The position numbers and the translations under genes were made by a program. This document shows positions 25,296 through 33,625 of a stretch of 64,000 nucleotides of DNA, in pieces (position 1 is the stretch's first letter; each line of letters opens with the position of its first letter). The DNA comes from Cupriavidus pampae (GTDB taxonomy: Bacteria; Pseudomonadota; Gammaproteobacteria; Burkholderiales; Burkholderiaceae): contig NZ_CAJZAG010000004.1 in assembly GCF_914271485.1 (NCBI RefSeq), positions 434,001-498,000 on the forward strand. The letters run 5' to 3'. The notes below the pieces were generated by a model. That model saw only the letters and a program-made list of their open reading frames with translations. It was not told the DNA's origin and searched no databases.

Positions 25296-26318
25296 TCAAG
25301 CCCGCCGCGTCATTCCTGTCGTGCGGCGGATGAACGTGGCGGCCTGGCGCAGTGCCGCGCGCGCTTCGGGCAGGAACGGCGCGAAGCATGGCCACGCGTG
25401 TGGCATCGCGTGCCAGATCGAAAGCTCGGCGGCGCCGCCCGCGCGGCGCAGGCGCGAGGCGAGCACGCGCGCGTCGCGGTACATCATCTCGGCATCGCTG
25501 ACCTGGATCTGCAACGGCGGCAGACCGTGCAGGTCCGCGCGTGCGGGCGAGGCCAGTGGCGAGCGAGCATTGTCACGATGCGGGTAGCTACCGCCGTCGC
25601 CGCCGACACCACCACAAGCATTGCCTTCGCCATCGCCGAGGTACATGCGCGTGGCCATCGCCATCGCGGTTTGCGACAGCGGCAGCGCGCCGTTGTTGCG
25701 CTGGGTGGCATGGCCGAGGTCCGCCCACGGCGAGAACAGTACCGCGCCGGCCGGCAGGTCGGCGCCGCTGTCGCGCAAGGCGACCAGTGCCGCCAGCACA
25801 AGATTGCCCCCGGCCGAATCGCCAGCCAGCACGATCGACCACGGCGCAATGCCACGCGCGAGCAGCGTGCGGTAGGCATGCAACGTATCGTCGAGCGCGC
25901 ACGGAAACGGATGCTCGGGGGCCAGTCGGTAATCGAGCGAGAGCACCGGCAGCCCGGTCAGCCGGGCAAGCGCGGTGGTCACCGCACGGTGTGTGGCCGG
26001 CGAGCCAAACGCAAACGCGCCGCCATGCAGATAGAGCACGGCACCCGGTGGCGGCGCGCCGGAGGCGCGAATGGCTTCGGTCCATTCGCCGGCTAACTCC
26101 GTATCCAGATGCCGCCGCACGCGCGCGCCCCACAGACGCGATACGAACGCCCCCGGCCGCGCCAGCCGCTCGGTGCGTGCCCGCAGCGCGGGCACATCGG
26201 TGAGCGGCGTGGCGCCATCGGCCACGCCCGCCGCCACCATCCGCGGCAGCATCCGTGTAAGCAGGCGGGCCTGCCAGCTCACACGGGTGCCGGCATCCGG
26301 GGTCGAGGTCGAGGTCAT
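25296..26318 (-). CDS. HSL-family alpha/beta hydrolase (esterase)
   Basis: 340 residues from ATG 26318 after AAGGAGTACCGC. The hormone-sensitive-lipase signatures are HGGAFAFG (oxyanion hole) and GDSAGG (nucleophile Ser); SDAEMMYRDA supplies the Asp and AMPHAWP the His. Just after the MYLGD segment it carries a Gly-rich insertion of about 20 residues (DGEGNACGGVGGDGG) absent from usual family members, where the chain normally goes straight to the SPLASP loop. Cytoplasmic esterase of short-chain esters by family; the physiological substrate is unknown. Confidence 0.87.
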   Translation of the reverse strand: MTSTSTPDAGTRVSWQARLLTRMLPRMVAAGVADGATPLTDVPALRARTERLARPGAFVSRLWGARVRRHLDTELAGEWTEAIRASGAPPPGAVLYLHGGAFAFGSPATHRAVTTALARLTGLPVLSLDYRLAPEHPFPCALDDTLHAYRTLLARGIAPWSIVLAGDSAGGNLVLAALVALRDSGADLPAGAVLFSPWADLGHATQRNNGALPLSQTAMAMATRMYLGDGEGNACGGVGGDGGSYPHRDNARSPLASPARADLHGLPPLQIQVSDAEMMYRDARVLASRLRRAGGAAELSIWHAMPHAWPCFAPFLPEARAALRQAATFIRRTTGMTRRA

Positions 26319-26368
26319 GGCGCGGTACTCCTTCAGTGGTTTGGGTAGGTATTGGGGGGCGAGGTGGC

Positions 26369-26656
26369 TCACTTCCATCCGCCACCGGGCAGCGCGCCGT
26401 GGTACGGCGTGTCACGGCAGTGGCCCCACGGGCCGCGCCAGAAGCCAACCGGGCAGCCATTCGGACGCACGACCACCTCGGGCAGGTTTGGCATGGCAAT
26501 CGGGTAGACCACCGGCGGCCGCGCGTAGTGGCAGTGGCCCCACGGACCGCGCCAGCCATTAGGGCCGCAGCCTTCTGCGGCGTAAGCAGGGTTGGCGGCA
26601 GCGGCGGATACCAGCAGCAGGCCGGCGACGGCAAGGACGGGAGCGAACGATTTCAT
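26369..26656 (-). CDS. secreted 95-residue protein with two GxxRGPWGHC repeats
   Basis: ATG at 26656 follows AGGAGAACCATC. A signal peptide (about 1-27, ending AYA) precedes a small mature domain with two near copies of the motif, NGWRGPWGHC at about 33-42 and GFWRGPWGHC at 71-80, joined by a proline/valine-rich linker. The four Cys of the mature part could form disulfides. Similar Gly/Trp/Cys repeat proteins occur widely in proteobacteria without a known role. It is followed upstream by a second small envelope protein gene in the same direction. Confidence 0.8.
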   Translation of the reverse strand: MKSFAPVLAVAGLLLVSAAAANPAYAAEGCGPNGWRGPWGHCHYARPPVVYPIAMPNLPEVVVRPNGCPVGFWRGPWGHCRDTPYHGALPGGGWK

Positions 26657-26694
26657 GATGGTTCTCCTGTGGCAGCGGTAACGAGCGGCGTGGC

Positions 26695-26991
26695 TCAGCG
26701 CGTGATCGTCAGCGCGGAGGCTTCCATTTCCGACTGGGCCTCGCGCAGCAGCGCGATGGCGTGGGCCGCATGGCCGTTCATGTCGTAGTGGTTGGCACGC
26801 TGCGCGGCCTGCATGCGATCGATGGCCTGTTGCGCATGGAAGCTGGCCTGCTCGATGTTCGGATGGCGGGACATCGCGTAGTCCGCGCCGGCGTCGTAGT
26901 TGTAGCCGTAGCCAACATCGGCGCTGGCGCAGCCGGAGACGAGCGAAAGGGCCAGGGCGCTGGCGGCGAGTACTGCGAGGGGTTGCTTCAT
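26695..26991 (-). CDS. small lipoprotein, 98 residues
   Basis: ATG at 26991 follows GGAGGTCATC. A lipoprotein signal ends in LVSGC at residues 16-20, so the mature protein should be lipid-anchored. The remaining 78 residues form an amphipathic helical segment rich in Ala, Gln and His (SFHAQQAIDRMQAAQRANHYD). It resembles DUF4398-type or small coiled-coil lipoproteins, but I cannot name a family with confidence. It precedes the GxxRGPWGHC protein by 38 bases, suggesting co-expression. Confidence 0.75.
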   Translation of the reverse strand: MKQPLAVLAASALALSLVSGCASADVGYGYNYDAGADYAMSRHPNIEQASFHAQQAIDRMQAAQRANHYDMNGHAAHAIALLREAQSEMEASALTITR

Positions 26992-27236
26992 GATGACCTC
27001 CAATTGTTTGGTTTGTTATCTGGGTCAGCGGTGTTGCCGGCTCGGATGAGTCCATTGTGCGAGGGCAGAATGAGCCGAAAATGAGATGGCGCCGGGCGCA
27101 CAGGAGGCGGAAAGCGACGATGTCAGGGTTGACCCCGTTGACGACGATTTTCATATCTATAAAATTCAATTCATAAACATGAAAAACGGGCGTCCGCTTT
27201 GGGGCGCCGAAAGTTACAGTTGGAGACCGCCCACCC

Positions 27237-27629
27237 ATGAGCACCACACCGACCTATTTCGTCCGCACCGAGGACGTGGAGGGTTATCACCCGGCCAATC
27301 ACGTCGGCACGCTGAATCGCCGCATCATCGGCCGCGAGAACGTCGGCGCCACGCAGCTCGAAGTCATCCACGGCACCATCGAGCGCGGCAAGGGCGCGCT
27401 GCCGCACGCGCATCCGGGCATCGAGCAGGTCTGCTACATCCTCGAAGGCCGCGCGCGCGCCGAGGTCAATGGTCAGTCGCGTGAACTCGGTCCCGGCGAA
27501 TGCTGCTTCTTCCCGGCCGATGCGATGCACGTGTTCACCGTGATCAGCGATGAGCCCGTCAAGCTGCTCGTGGTCTACGCACCGCCGTACGAGGAATCGC
27601 CGAACCGGGTGATTCGCCCCGCAGCCTGA
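27237..27629 (+). CDS. cupin-domain protein
   Basis: 130 residues, a single cupin barrel. Motif 1 is PHAHPGIEQVCYILEGRA (two His and Glu metal ligands) and motif 2 is FFPADAMHVF (His). Such proteins bind Fe, Mn or Ni and act as small dioxygenases, isomerases or ligand sensors. It starts an operon with a Bug-type solute-binding protein and an acyl-CoA dehydrogenase, so it probably acts on an imported carboxylate. The upstream region (27140-27185) is strongly AT-rich, unlike its surroundings. Confidence 0.83.
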   Translation: MSTTPTYFVRTEDVEGYHPANHVGTLNRRIIGRENVGATQLEVIHGTIERGKGALPHAHPGIEQVCYILEGRARAEVNGQSRELGPGECCFFPADAMHVFTVISDEPVKLLVVYAPPYEESPNRVIRPAA

Positions 27630-27685
27630 TTGACCGAGCCGAGGGTCCGAGACAGGACCCCGACCAGAACCATCTGGAGACATCC

Positions 27686-28678
27686 ATGCCGAATTTCCGT
27701 GTGCGCCGCCTGCTGGCGGCCGTCCTCGTCACGCTTCCCGCGTTGCCTGTGCTGCTGGCTGCCGCGCCCGCGCATGCCGCGGACGCTTACCCAAATCGTC
27801 CGATCCGTCTGGTGGTCCCGTTTGCGGCCGGCAGCGGCACCGACGCGGTGGCGCGTATCACCGCAAAGGAACTCGGCGATGCGCTGGGGCAGAACGTCGT
27901 GGTGGATAACCGCCCTGGCGCCAATGGCGCGATCGCCGCTGAACTCGTGGCGCAGGCGGCCCCGGACGGCTACACGCTGTTCATGACCACCAACACGACG
28001 CATTCGGCAAATCCGTCGCTGATGAAAAAGCTGTCGTACGACCCGATCAAGGACTTCACGCCGGTCGCGCGCATGGGCAACCTGCCGTTCATGCTCGTGA
28101 TCAACCCGAAGGTGCCGGTGAAGAACGTGGCCGAACTGATCGCCTATGCCAAGTCGCATCCGGGTATGTCATACGCGAGCGGCAACAGCACCGGCATCGT
28201 GTCCGGCGCGACGCTGGGCCGCATGGCCGGCATCGATCTGCTGCACGTGCCATACAAGAGCACGCCGCCGGCCATGACCGACGTGATCGCGGGCCAGGTG
28301 CCGATGATGTTCGTCGACGTCGCGGCCGGCATCGCCAACGTCAAGGCCGGCAAGATGCATGCGCTCGCGGTGACCACCGCGCAGCGCAGCCGGCTGCTGC
28401 CCGACCTGCCGCCGATCGGCGACACGCCCGGCCTCAAGGGTTTCGACATTACGTCGTGGAACGGTGTGTTCGCGCCGGCCAGGACACCGCAACCGATCGT
28501 TGAACGGCTCAATCGCGAGCTGTCGAAGATCGCGGGCAGCAAGGAAGTGGCGCCGCGCTTCGAAGCGCTGGGCTTCGAGGCCTTTGGCCAGACGCCCAAG
28601 GAGTTCTCGACCTTCGTGGCGAGCGAACTCGTCAAATGGACCAGGCTCGTCAAGGACGCGGGCATTCAGCCGGAATAA
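27686..28678 (+). CDS. Bug-family (TctC-like) periplasmic solute-binding protein
   Basis: 330 residues. A signal peptide (about 1-31, ending AHA) is followed by AYPNRPIRLVVPFAAGSGTD, the classic Bug start, then a bilobed TctC fold. These periplasmic proteins bind carboxylates or related small molecules, and in Cupriavidus and Bordetella there are many orphan copies without TctAB membrane partners; none is present here. It sits between the cupin and an acyl-CoA dehydrogenase, with 57- and 14-base gaps. Ligand unknown. Confidence 0.92.
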   Translation: MPNFRVRRLLAAVLVTLPALPVLLAAAPAHAADAYPNRPIRLVVPFAAGSGTDAVARITAKELGDALGQNVVVDNRPGANGAIAAELVAQAAPDGYTLFMTTNTTHSANPSLMKKLSYDPIKDFTPVARMGNLPFMLVINPKVPVKNVAELIAYAKSHPGMSYASGNSTGIVSGATLGRMAGIDLLHVPYKSTPPAMTDVIAGQVPMMFVDVAAGIANVKAGKMHALAVTTAQRSRLLPDLPPIGDTPGLKGFDITSWNGVFAPARTPQPIVERLNRELSKIAGSKEVAPRFEALGFEAFGQTPKEFSTFVASELVKWTRLVKDAGIQPE

Positions 28679-28692
28679 GGGGTGGGGCACGC

Positions 28693-29865
28693 ATGAACTT
28701 TGAGCGAACATCCGACCAGAACGCCATCGTCGAGGCCGTCACGCAGCTGTGCGCGGACTTCGGTCCCGACTACTGGGCCGGGCTCGACGCGCGCCACGAG
28801 TTTCCGCACGCGTTTCACAAGGCGATGGCGGGCGCGGGCTGGCTCGGCATTGCGATGCCGGAGCAGTACGGTGGCGCGGGGCTCGGCATTACCGAAGCGG
28901 CGCTGATCATGCAGACCGTGTCGGCGTCGGGCGCAGGCTTCTCAGGCGCGTCGGCCATCCACATGAACGTGTTCGGCCTCAATCCGGTGGTCGTGTTCGG
29001 CAGCGAGGCGCAGCAGCAGGCCGCGCTGCCGCCGCTGATCGCTGGCGAGGAAAAAGCCTGCTTCGCGGTGACCGAACCCGACGCGGGTCTCGATACCACG
29101 CATCTGAAAACGCAGGCCGTGGCCACGGCCGATGGCAGCGCGTATCGCGTCGACGGTCGCAAGATCTGGATCTCCACCGCACAGGTGGCCACGCGTATGC
29201 TGCTGCTGGCACGCACCACGCCGCTCGATCAGGTGGCCAAGCCCACGCAGGGGCTGAGCCTGTTCTATACGAAGCTCGACCGCGACCACGTGGAAGTGCG
29301 CGAGATCGACAAGATGGGCCGGGGCGCGGTCGACTCGAACATGCTGTTTATCGATGGCCTGATGGTGCCCGCGGCCGATCGCATCGGTGAGGAGGGCAGG
29401 GGCTTCGAGTACATCCTGCACGGCCTGAACCCGGAACGCATCCTGATTGCGGCGGAAGCCGTGGGCCTGGGCCGTGCCGCGCTCGAGGCCGCCACGCGCT
29501 ACGCGCGCGAGCGCACCGTGTTTGGCCGGCCGATCGGCCAGAACCAGGGCATCCAGCATCCGCTCGCGCAGGCGTGGATGGCGCTGGAGGCGGCCGACAT
29601 GATGGTGTGGAAGGCGGCCTGGCTCTATGACAATGGCAAGCCGTGCGGTGCGGAAGCCAATGCCGCCAAGTACCTCGCCGCCGAGGCCGCGCATCAGGCG
29701 TGCCAGACGGCGGTGCTGACACTGGGCGGTATGGGCTATGCGCGCGAATATCACGTGGAGCGCTATCTGCGCGAATCGTATATTCCGCGCATCGCGCCGG
29801 TCAGCGCGCAACTGATCATGTGCCATATCGCGGAGCGCGTGCTGGGGTTGCCCAAGTCGTACTGA
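28693..29865 (+). CDS. acyl-CoA dehydrogenase
   Basis: 390 residues from ATG 28693 (MNFERTSDQNAIVEAV). N-terminal helical domain, central beta domain with FAVTEPDAGLD and KIWISTAQ, and C-terminal helical domain with GRPIGQNQGIQHPLA and TLGGMGYAREYHVERYLRES, all typical of FAD-dependent acyl-CoA dehydrogenases. Oxidises a CoA thioester to the enoyl-CoA, passing electrons to ETF. Last gene of the cupin-Bug operon, ending at the terminator at 29901. The acyl group cannot be told from sequence. Confidence 0.93.
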   Translation: MNFERTSDQNAIVEAVTQLCADFGPDYWAGLDARHEFPHAFHKAMAGAGWLGIAMPEQYGGAGLGITEAALIMQTVSASGAGFSGASAIHMNVFGLNPVVVFGSEAQQQAALPPLIAGEEKACFAVTEPDAGLDTTHLKTQAVATADGSAYRVDGRKIWISTAQVATRMLLLARTTPLDQVAKPTQGLSLFYTKLDRDHVEVREIDKMGRGAVDSNMLFIDGLMVPAADRIGEEGRGFEYILHGLNPERILIAAEAVGLGRAALEAATRYARERTVFGRPIGQNQGIQHPLAQAWMALEAADMMVWKAAWLYDNGKPCGAEANAAKYLAAEAAHQACQTAVLTLGGMGYAREYHVERYLRESYIPRIAPVSAQLIMCHIAERVLGLPKSY

Positions 29866-29900
29866 GTCGGCTCGCGTCGGTAGCAACGCAGGCAATAAAA

Positions 29901-29930
29901 AAAGCCCCGGGAAGCCATTCCCGGGGCTTT
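29901..29930. terminator. strong terminator, usable in both directions
   Basis: 13-bp stem AAAGCCCCGGGAA (29901-29913) and its complement (29918-29930), loop GCCA. Upstream A tract and downstream TTT. Confidence 0.9.
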
Positions 29931-30122
29931 CTCGTCTGCAGGTTTCCCACGCGCCGCGTCATGGAACGACATGTCGAGCGTAACGCCTTTCAGCGATGAA
30001 ACACGAAGCGACATGACGCGGCGGTGGCGGTGGACTCTTCCCATCAAGAACCACACCGCGCGAATCTGGGGGACCCTGCCCGTCCGTCCAGACCGCGGAA
30101 AGCTTTACGTACGACTTGTTCT

Positions 30123-30305
30123 TTACTTGCCCAGCTCGTGACCGATCACGCCGCCAACGACCGCACCGCCTACGGTGCCCGCCGTGCTGCCGCCAGTCAG
30201 TTCATGTCCGGCATAGCCACCGGCAGCGGCGCCGCCAAGCGTGCAACCCGACATCGCCCACACACATGCGCCCACGGTGAGCACTCCAGCAATTCGCTTC
30301 CACAT
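30123..30305 (-). CDS. glycine-zipper lipoprotein (OsmB-like), 60 residues
   Basis: ATG at 30305 follows AGGAGAACGCATC. Lipobox WAMSGC at about 16-21, then a glycine-zipper membrane segment (GGAAAGGYAGHELTGG and GGAVVGGVIGHELG) as in OsmB and Rickettsia 17-kDa antigen domains. Expected to be an outer-membrane lipoprotein. Such proteins are often stress-induced. It is divergent from the MHYT-GGDEF-EAL gene. Confidence 0.8.
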   Translation of the reverse strand: MWKRIAGVLTVGACVWAMSGCTLGGAAAGGYAGHELTGGSTAGTVGGAVVGGVIGHELGK

Positions 30306-30565
30306 GATGCGTTCTCCTGCGTTGGCCTCCATGACTGAAGCATAGGCGGCAGCGCTCGCGTGGCCTCTCCGACTCACACCGATTGATTTGTAGGAATCGT
30401 CGGACGACGCAAGTTGCGGGCGCATGGCATGTCAAGCATCGTATTGCAATGTTTCAGTCCGCTTGAGTTTTCCGCCTCTGTGCCGTTATCCAACGGTGAC
30501 GCCGTGAATTGTTTGATTCCGGCAGACCTCGCCGTCAGAATGACCAGCCCTTTCGCGCCATCCCC

Positions 30566-32734
30566 ATGATGTCCTCCAGTTACGACGCGCTGCTCGTCCT
30601 GTTCTCCCTTCTGGTTGCGGTACTCGCGTCCTATACGGCGCTGGATCTCACCGGCCGTATCGCCACCGCGCGCGGCATGCAGGCCCATATCTGGCTGGCC
30701 GGCGGCGCCACGGCGATGGGCGTCGGCATCTGGTCGATGCACTTCGTCGGCATGCTCGCATTCCGGTTACCGATTCCGCTTGGCTACGATGTTGGCATCA
30801 CGATGCTCTCGCTAGCGATCGCGATCGGGGCATCGGCCTTCGCGTTGTGGCTCGTGTGCCGAGAGAACCTGCCGTGGCAGCGGCTGCTGATGGGCGCGCT
30901 CGTGCTCGGCGGCGCGGTCGCGAGCATGCATTACACGGGCATGGCCGCGCTGCGGATCGAGCCCGGCATCATTTACAACCCGTCGCTGTTCGCACTGTCG
31001 ATCCTGATCGCGGTGGCGGCATCGGGCGCGGCGCTGTGGATCGCCTTCCAGCTGCGACGGAACATGCCGCGCGTGCATCAACTGAGGCTCGGCGCCGCGG
31101 TGATCATGGGCGGCGCGATTGCGTCGATGCACTACACCGGCATGGCCGCGGCCGAGTTTCCGCTCGGAAGCATCTGTGGCGCGGTCGCTACGGGCCTGCC
31201 TGGCGAATCCCTGGCGCTGCCGATTCTGGTGATCACGATCTGCGTGCTGGCCGTGGCGCTCATCACGTCGGTGCTCGACATGCGTCTGGAGATGCGGACC
31301 GCGATCATGGCGGAGGCGCTGGGCCAGGCCAATCAGGAACTCGAATTCCTCGCGTTGCACGACAAGCTCACGCGCCTGCCCAACCGCGCGCTGCTCGATG
31401 ATCGCTTCAACCAGGCCATCCAATCGAATGTGCGGCAGCAGGGCAGCTTTGCCGTGTTGTTCGTGGATCTCGACGGCTTCAAGGGGATCAATGACAGCTA
31501 TGGTCACCACGTCGGCGACGCGCTGCTGGTGGAGATTGCAGGGCGGCTGCGCACGATCATGCGATCGGAGGACACGATTTCACGCGTGGGCGGCGACGAA
31601 TTCGTGCTGCTGGCGTGGGTGGACGAGCCCGAGGACGCGGGCGTCACCGCCGAGGCGCTGCTGGCCGCGCTGCGCGAACCGGTCTATGTGGCCGGCATGA
31701 CGCTTCACGTCTCGGCCAGCATCGGCATCGCGCTGCATCCGGCCGACGGCGCGGATCAGGACGCGTTGCTGACCAATGCCGATGCCGCGATGTATCACGC
31801 CAAGGCGAGCGGCCGCAATGCGTACTGCTTCTTCGAGCGTTCGATGAATCATCAGGCGCGCGCCCAGCAGACGCTGCTGCAGGACTTGCGCGGCGCGCTC
31901 AAGCTGGGTCAGCTGCAACTGCATTACCAGCCCAAGTACGCAGCCGCGGGCGCGGCAGCCGCCGTGGTGGCCAAAGGCGAGGTAAGTGACACGGCGATCG
32001 GTGCGCTGATCGGCGCGGAAGCGTTGCTGCGCTGGAATCATCCGGTGCAGGGATTGCTGATGCCGGACCAGTTCATCGCGTTGGCCGAAAAGACGGGCGC
32101 GATCGTGCCGATCGGCAACTGGGTCCTCGACGAAGCGTGCCGGCAACTGGCCTTGTGGCATGCGGGCGGCCAGCCTGAGTTGTCGATGGCGGTGAATCTA
32201 TCCGCGTTGCAGTTTTGTCACGTGGGCATGGTCGAAGCCGTGGCTGAAGCGCTCGTAAAGCATCACGTGCCGGCGTCTTCGCTGACGCTCGAGATCACGG
32301 AAAGCACCGCGATGCGCGATGTCGAGACGAGCCTGGCGATCCTGACGCGGCTCGATGATATGGGCGTGCGAATCGCGATCGACGATTTCGGCACAGGCTA
32401 TTCGAGCCTGCTGCACCTCAAGCGTATTCCCGCAAGCGAGCTCAAGATCGATCGCGGTTTCGTGCGGGAGCTCGAGGAAGATTCGGAAGACGCGGCCATC
32501 GTCTCAGCGATCGTCGCATTGGGGCGCACGCTGAATCTGCAGGTCGTGGCTGAAGGGGTGGAAACCCCGGCGCAGAGCGCCTTCCTGGCAGGGCTTGGTT
32601 GCGACGCGCTACAGGGCTATCTGTTCGGCAAGCCGATGCCCGCCGAACAGTTTCCCGCATCGGCCGAACCGATGGTTGCCCCGCGCGATATGCGGGTGCG
32701 TGACCCTGCCGAGTCGATTACGCACCCCGCGTGA
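30566..32734 (+). CDS. MHYT-GGDEF-EAL protein (cyclic di-GMP turnover)
   Basis: 722 residues from ATG 30566 (or 30569). The N-terminal seven-helix MHYT sensor (about 5-230) shows the MH pairs MHFVG, MHYTG and MHYTG, thought to bind copper and sense small gases. A GGDEF domain follows with an intact active site (GGDEF, residues 342-346), then an EAL domain with EALLRW (Glu485) and DDFGTGYSSL. Both catalytic halves look intact, so it could make or degrade c-di-GMP. Its 3' end overlaps the converging small-protein gene by 17 bases. Confidence 0.94.
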   Translation: MMSSSYDALLVLFSLLVAVLASYTALDLTGRIATARGMQAHIWLAGGATAMGVGIWSMHFVGMLAFRLPIPLGYDVGITMLSLAIAIGASAFALWLVCRENLPWQRLLMGALVLGGAVASMHYTGMAALRIEPGIIYNPSLFALSILIAVAASGAALWIAFQLRRNMPRVHQLRLGAAVIMGGAIASMHYTGMAAAEFPLGSICGAVATGLPGESLALPILVITICVLAVALITSVLDMRLEMRTAIMAEALGQANQELEFLALHDKLTRLPNRALLDDRFNQAIQSNVRQQGSFAVLFVDLDGFKGINDSYGHHVGDALLVEIAGRLRTIMRSEDTISRVGGDEFVLLAWVDEPEDAGVTAEALLAALREPVYVAGMTLHVSASIGIALHPADGADQDALLTNADAAMYHAKASGRNAYCFFERSMNHQARAQQTLLQDLRGALKLGQLQLHYQPKYAAAGAAAAVVAKGEVSDTAIGALIGAEALLRWNHPVQGLLMPDQFIALAEKTGAIVPIGNWVLDEACRQLALWHAGGQPELSMAVNLSALQFCHVGMVEAVAEALVKHHVPASSLTLEITESTAMRDVETSLAILTRLDDMGVRIAIDDFGTGYSSLLHLKRIPASELKIDRGFVRELEEDSEDAAIVSAIVALGRTLNLQVVAEGVETPAQSAFLAGLGCDALQGYLFGKPMPAEQFPASAEPMVAPRDMRVRDPAESITHPA

Positions 32735-32957
32735 ACGGATCGCGTTGATCGTGCACGCTGCGTGCGCCGTCGGTGAACGGATTGCGCTGATCGTTCACGG
32801 TGCGCGCCCCGTCGGTGTACGGGTCGCGTGCCCCCGTACGGGCGCCGTCGAGGTAGGGATCGGCCGTGCGCGTGTTGGCGGCGCTCGCAATGCCGGCGGT
32901 ACCCGCGAGCGTGGCGAGAATAGCGGTGGACAGCAAGGCATGCCTGAAATTTCGCAT
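32718..32957 (-). CDS. small secreted protein with DPxxDGAR repeats, 79 residues
   Basis: ATG at 32957; signal peptide about 1-26 (ending ASA). The mature part is four tandem, imperfect 11- to 13-residue units: DPYLDGAR, DPYTDGAR, NPFTDGAR and DPFTRGA, joined by TGAR, TVNDQR and SVHDQR. No Cys. The Asp-rich, repeated design suggests a cation-binding or intrinsically disordered periplasmic protein. A CusR/CopR-like box lies 114 bases upstream, so copper regulation is plausible. Function unknown; its tail overlaps the end of the GGDEF-EAL gene. Confidence 0.78.
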   Translation of the reverse strand: MRNFRHALLSTAILATLAGTAGIASAANTRTADPYLDGARTGARDPYTDGARTVNDQRNPFTDGARSVHDQRDPFTRGA

Positions 32958-33311
32958 CGTTTTGACTCCTGTTTGTATGCACTACCGGTAAGGACTTCAC
33001 TGTGGGCCGGCATCACGCCAACCACGAATACAGTCTAAGAAGCCGCCGACCACGCGAGCATGACTTCGCCATGACAATGCTGTCATGCCGCAAAAATTGA
33101 CAGGAACGGCAAAGATGCGCCGAGATTGAGCACGCGCACGTGTCGCGAACCGGCCCATCGCGTTCTTGACCCCACTCGCGTGGGGACTCCCGCGCCAACA
33201 CGCGGTAGAATGTTGTGCGTTTGTTCCCGCTCTCCGGTTGCTCCGGTTCCCCCGATTTCCCGGTTTCCCTTTTTTATTGGCCCGCGTCCTCACGCGGGTA
33301 CGCATAACGTC
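32958..33311. other. divergent intergenic region
   Basis: 354 bases between the repeat protein and the H-NS-like gene. It contains the CusR/CopR-like box at 33071-33086, a TTGACA at 33097 pointing right, and a pyrimidine-rich stretch at 33215-33275. No gene supported. Confidence 0.55.
33071..33086. promoter_or_regulatory. CusR/CopR-type box
   Basis: ATGACAATGCTGTCAT, 15 of 16 positions of the E. coli CusR core ATGACAANNTTGTCAT. A -10-like TAGACT on the minus strand (33032-33037) lies about 34 bases closer to the repeat-protein gene, suiting activation of that gene. Confidence 0.62.
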
Positions 33312-33605
33312 ATGTCCGAGTCAGATTCCGCCAAGCAAGCCGCCGTGACCTGGATCCACGAGCAAATGGACCACCATGGTCTGACCTTCGACGATCTGGT
33401 CGAGGCCGGGTGCTTTGCGGATATCGAAGCCGCCGATGTGGATAGCGAGTCCGAAGAAGCGCCAGCGCCAGCTGCGCCGGTGCGTGCCACGCAGACGTAC
33501 CGCAACGCGATGGGGCAGACCTGGGACGGCACCGGCGAGTATCCGGACTGGCTGCAGCGCGCGGTCAACGCCGGCCAGTCCATCGATTTCTATCGCGTGG
33601 ATTGA
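33312..33605 (+). CDS. H-NS-family nucleoid protein, short form
   Basis: 97 residues from ATG 33312; the open frame further upstream has no ribosome site and is an untranslated leader. The C-terminal 36 residues (TYRNAMGQTWDGTGEYPDWL...) are the H-NS DNA-binding domain with the W-x-G-x-G-x-x-P-x-W-L pattern. The N-terminal oligomerisation part is short and acidic (AADVDSESEEAPAPAAP linker) rather than the usual long coiled coil, so it may act as a modifier of full-length H-NS proteins. Convergent with the multicopper oxidase gene. Confidence 0.82.
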   Translation: MSESDSAKQAAVTWIHEQMDHHGLTFDDLVEAGCFADIEAADVDSESEEAPAPAAPVRATQTYRNAMGQTWDGTGEYPDWLQRAVNAGQSIDFYRVD

Positions 33606-33625
33606 ACGACGTACCGTCGTTCAAT
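33601..33625. terminator. inverted repeat holding both convergent stop codons
   Basis: ATTGAACGACG (33601-33611) and CGTCGTTCAAT (33615-33625) form an 11-bp stem with a TAC loop. The TGA of the H-NS-like gene and that of the multicopper oxidase gene each lie in one arm. No T run, so termination strength is uncertain. Confidence 0.6.

Noticed and set aside
26657..27247. Single 292-codon protein covering 26369-27247
   Set aside because: Only its last 95 codons resemble a protein with a signal peptide; the rest runs out of frame through the lipoprotein gene.
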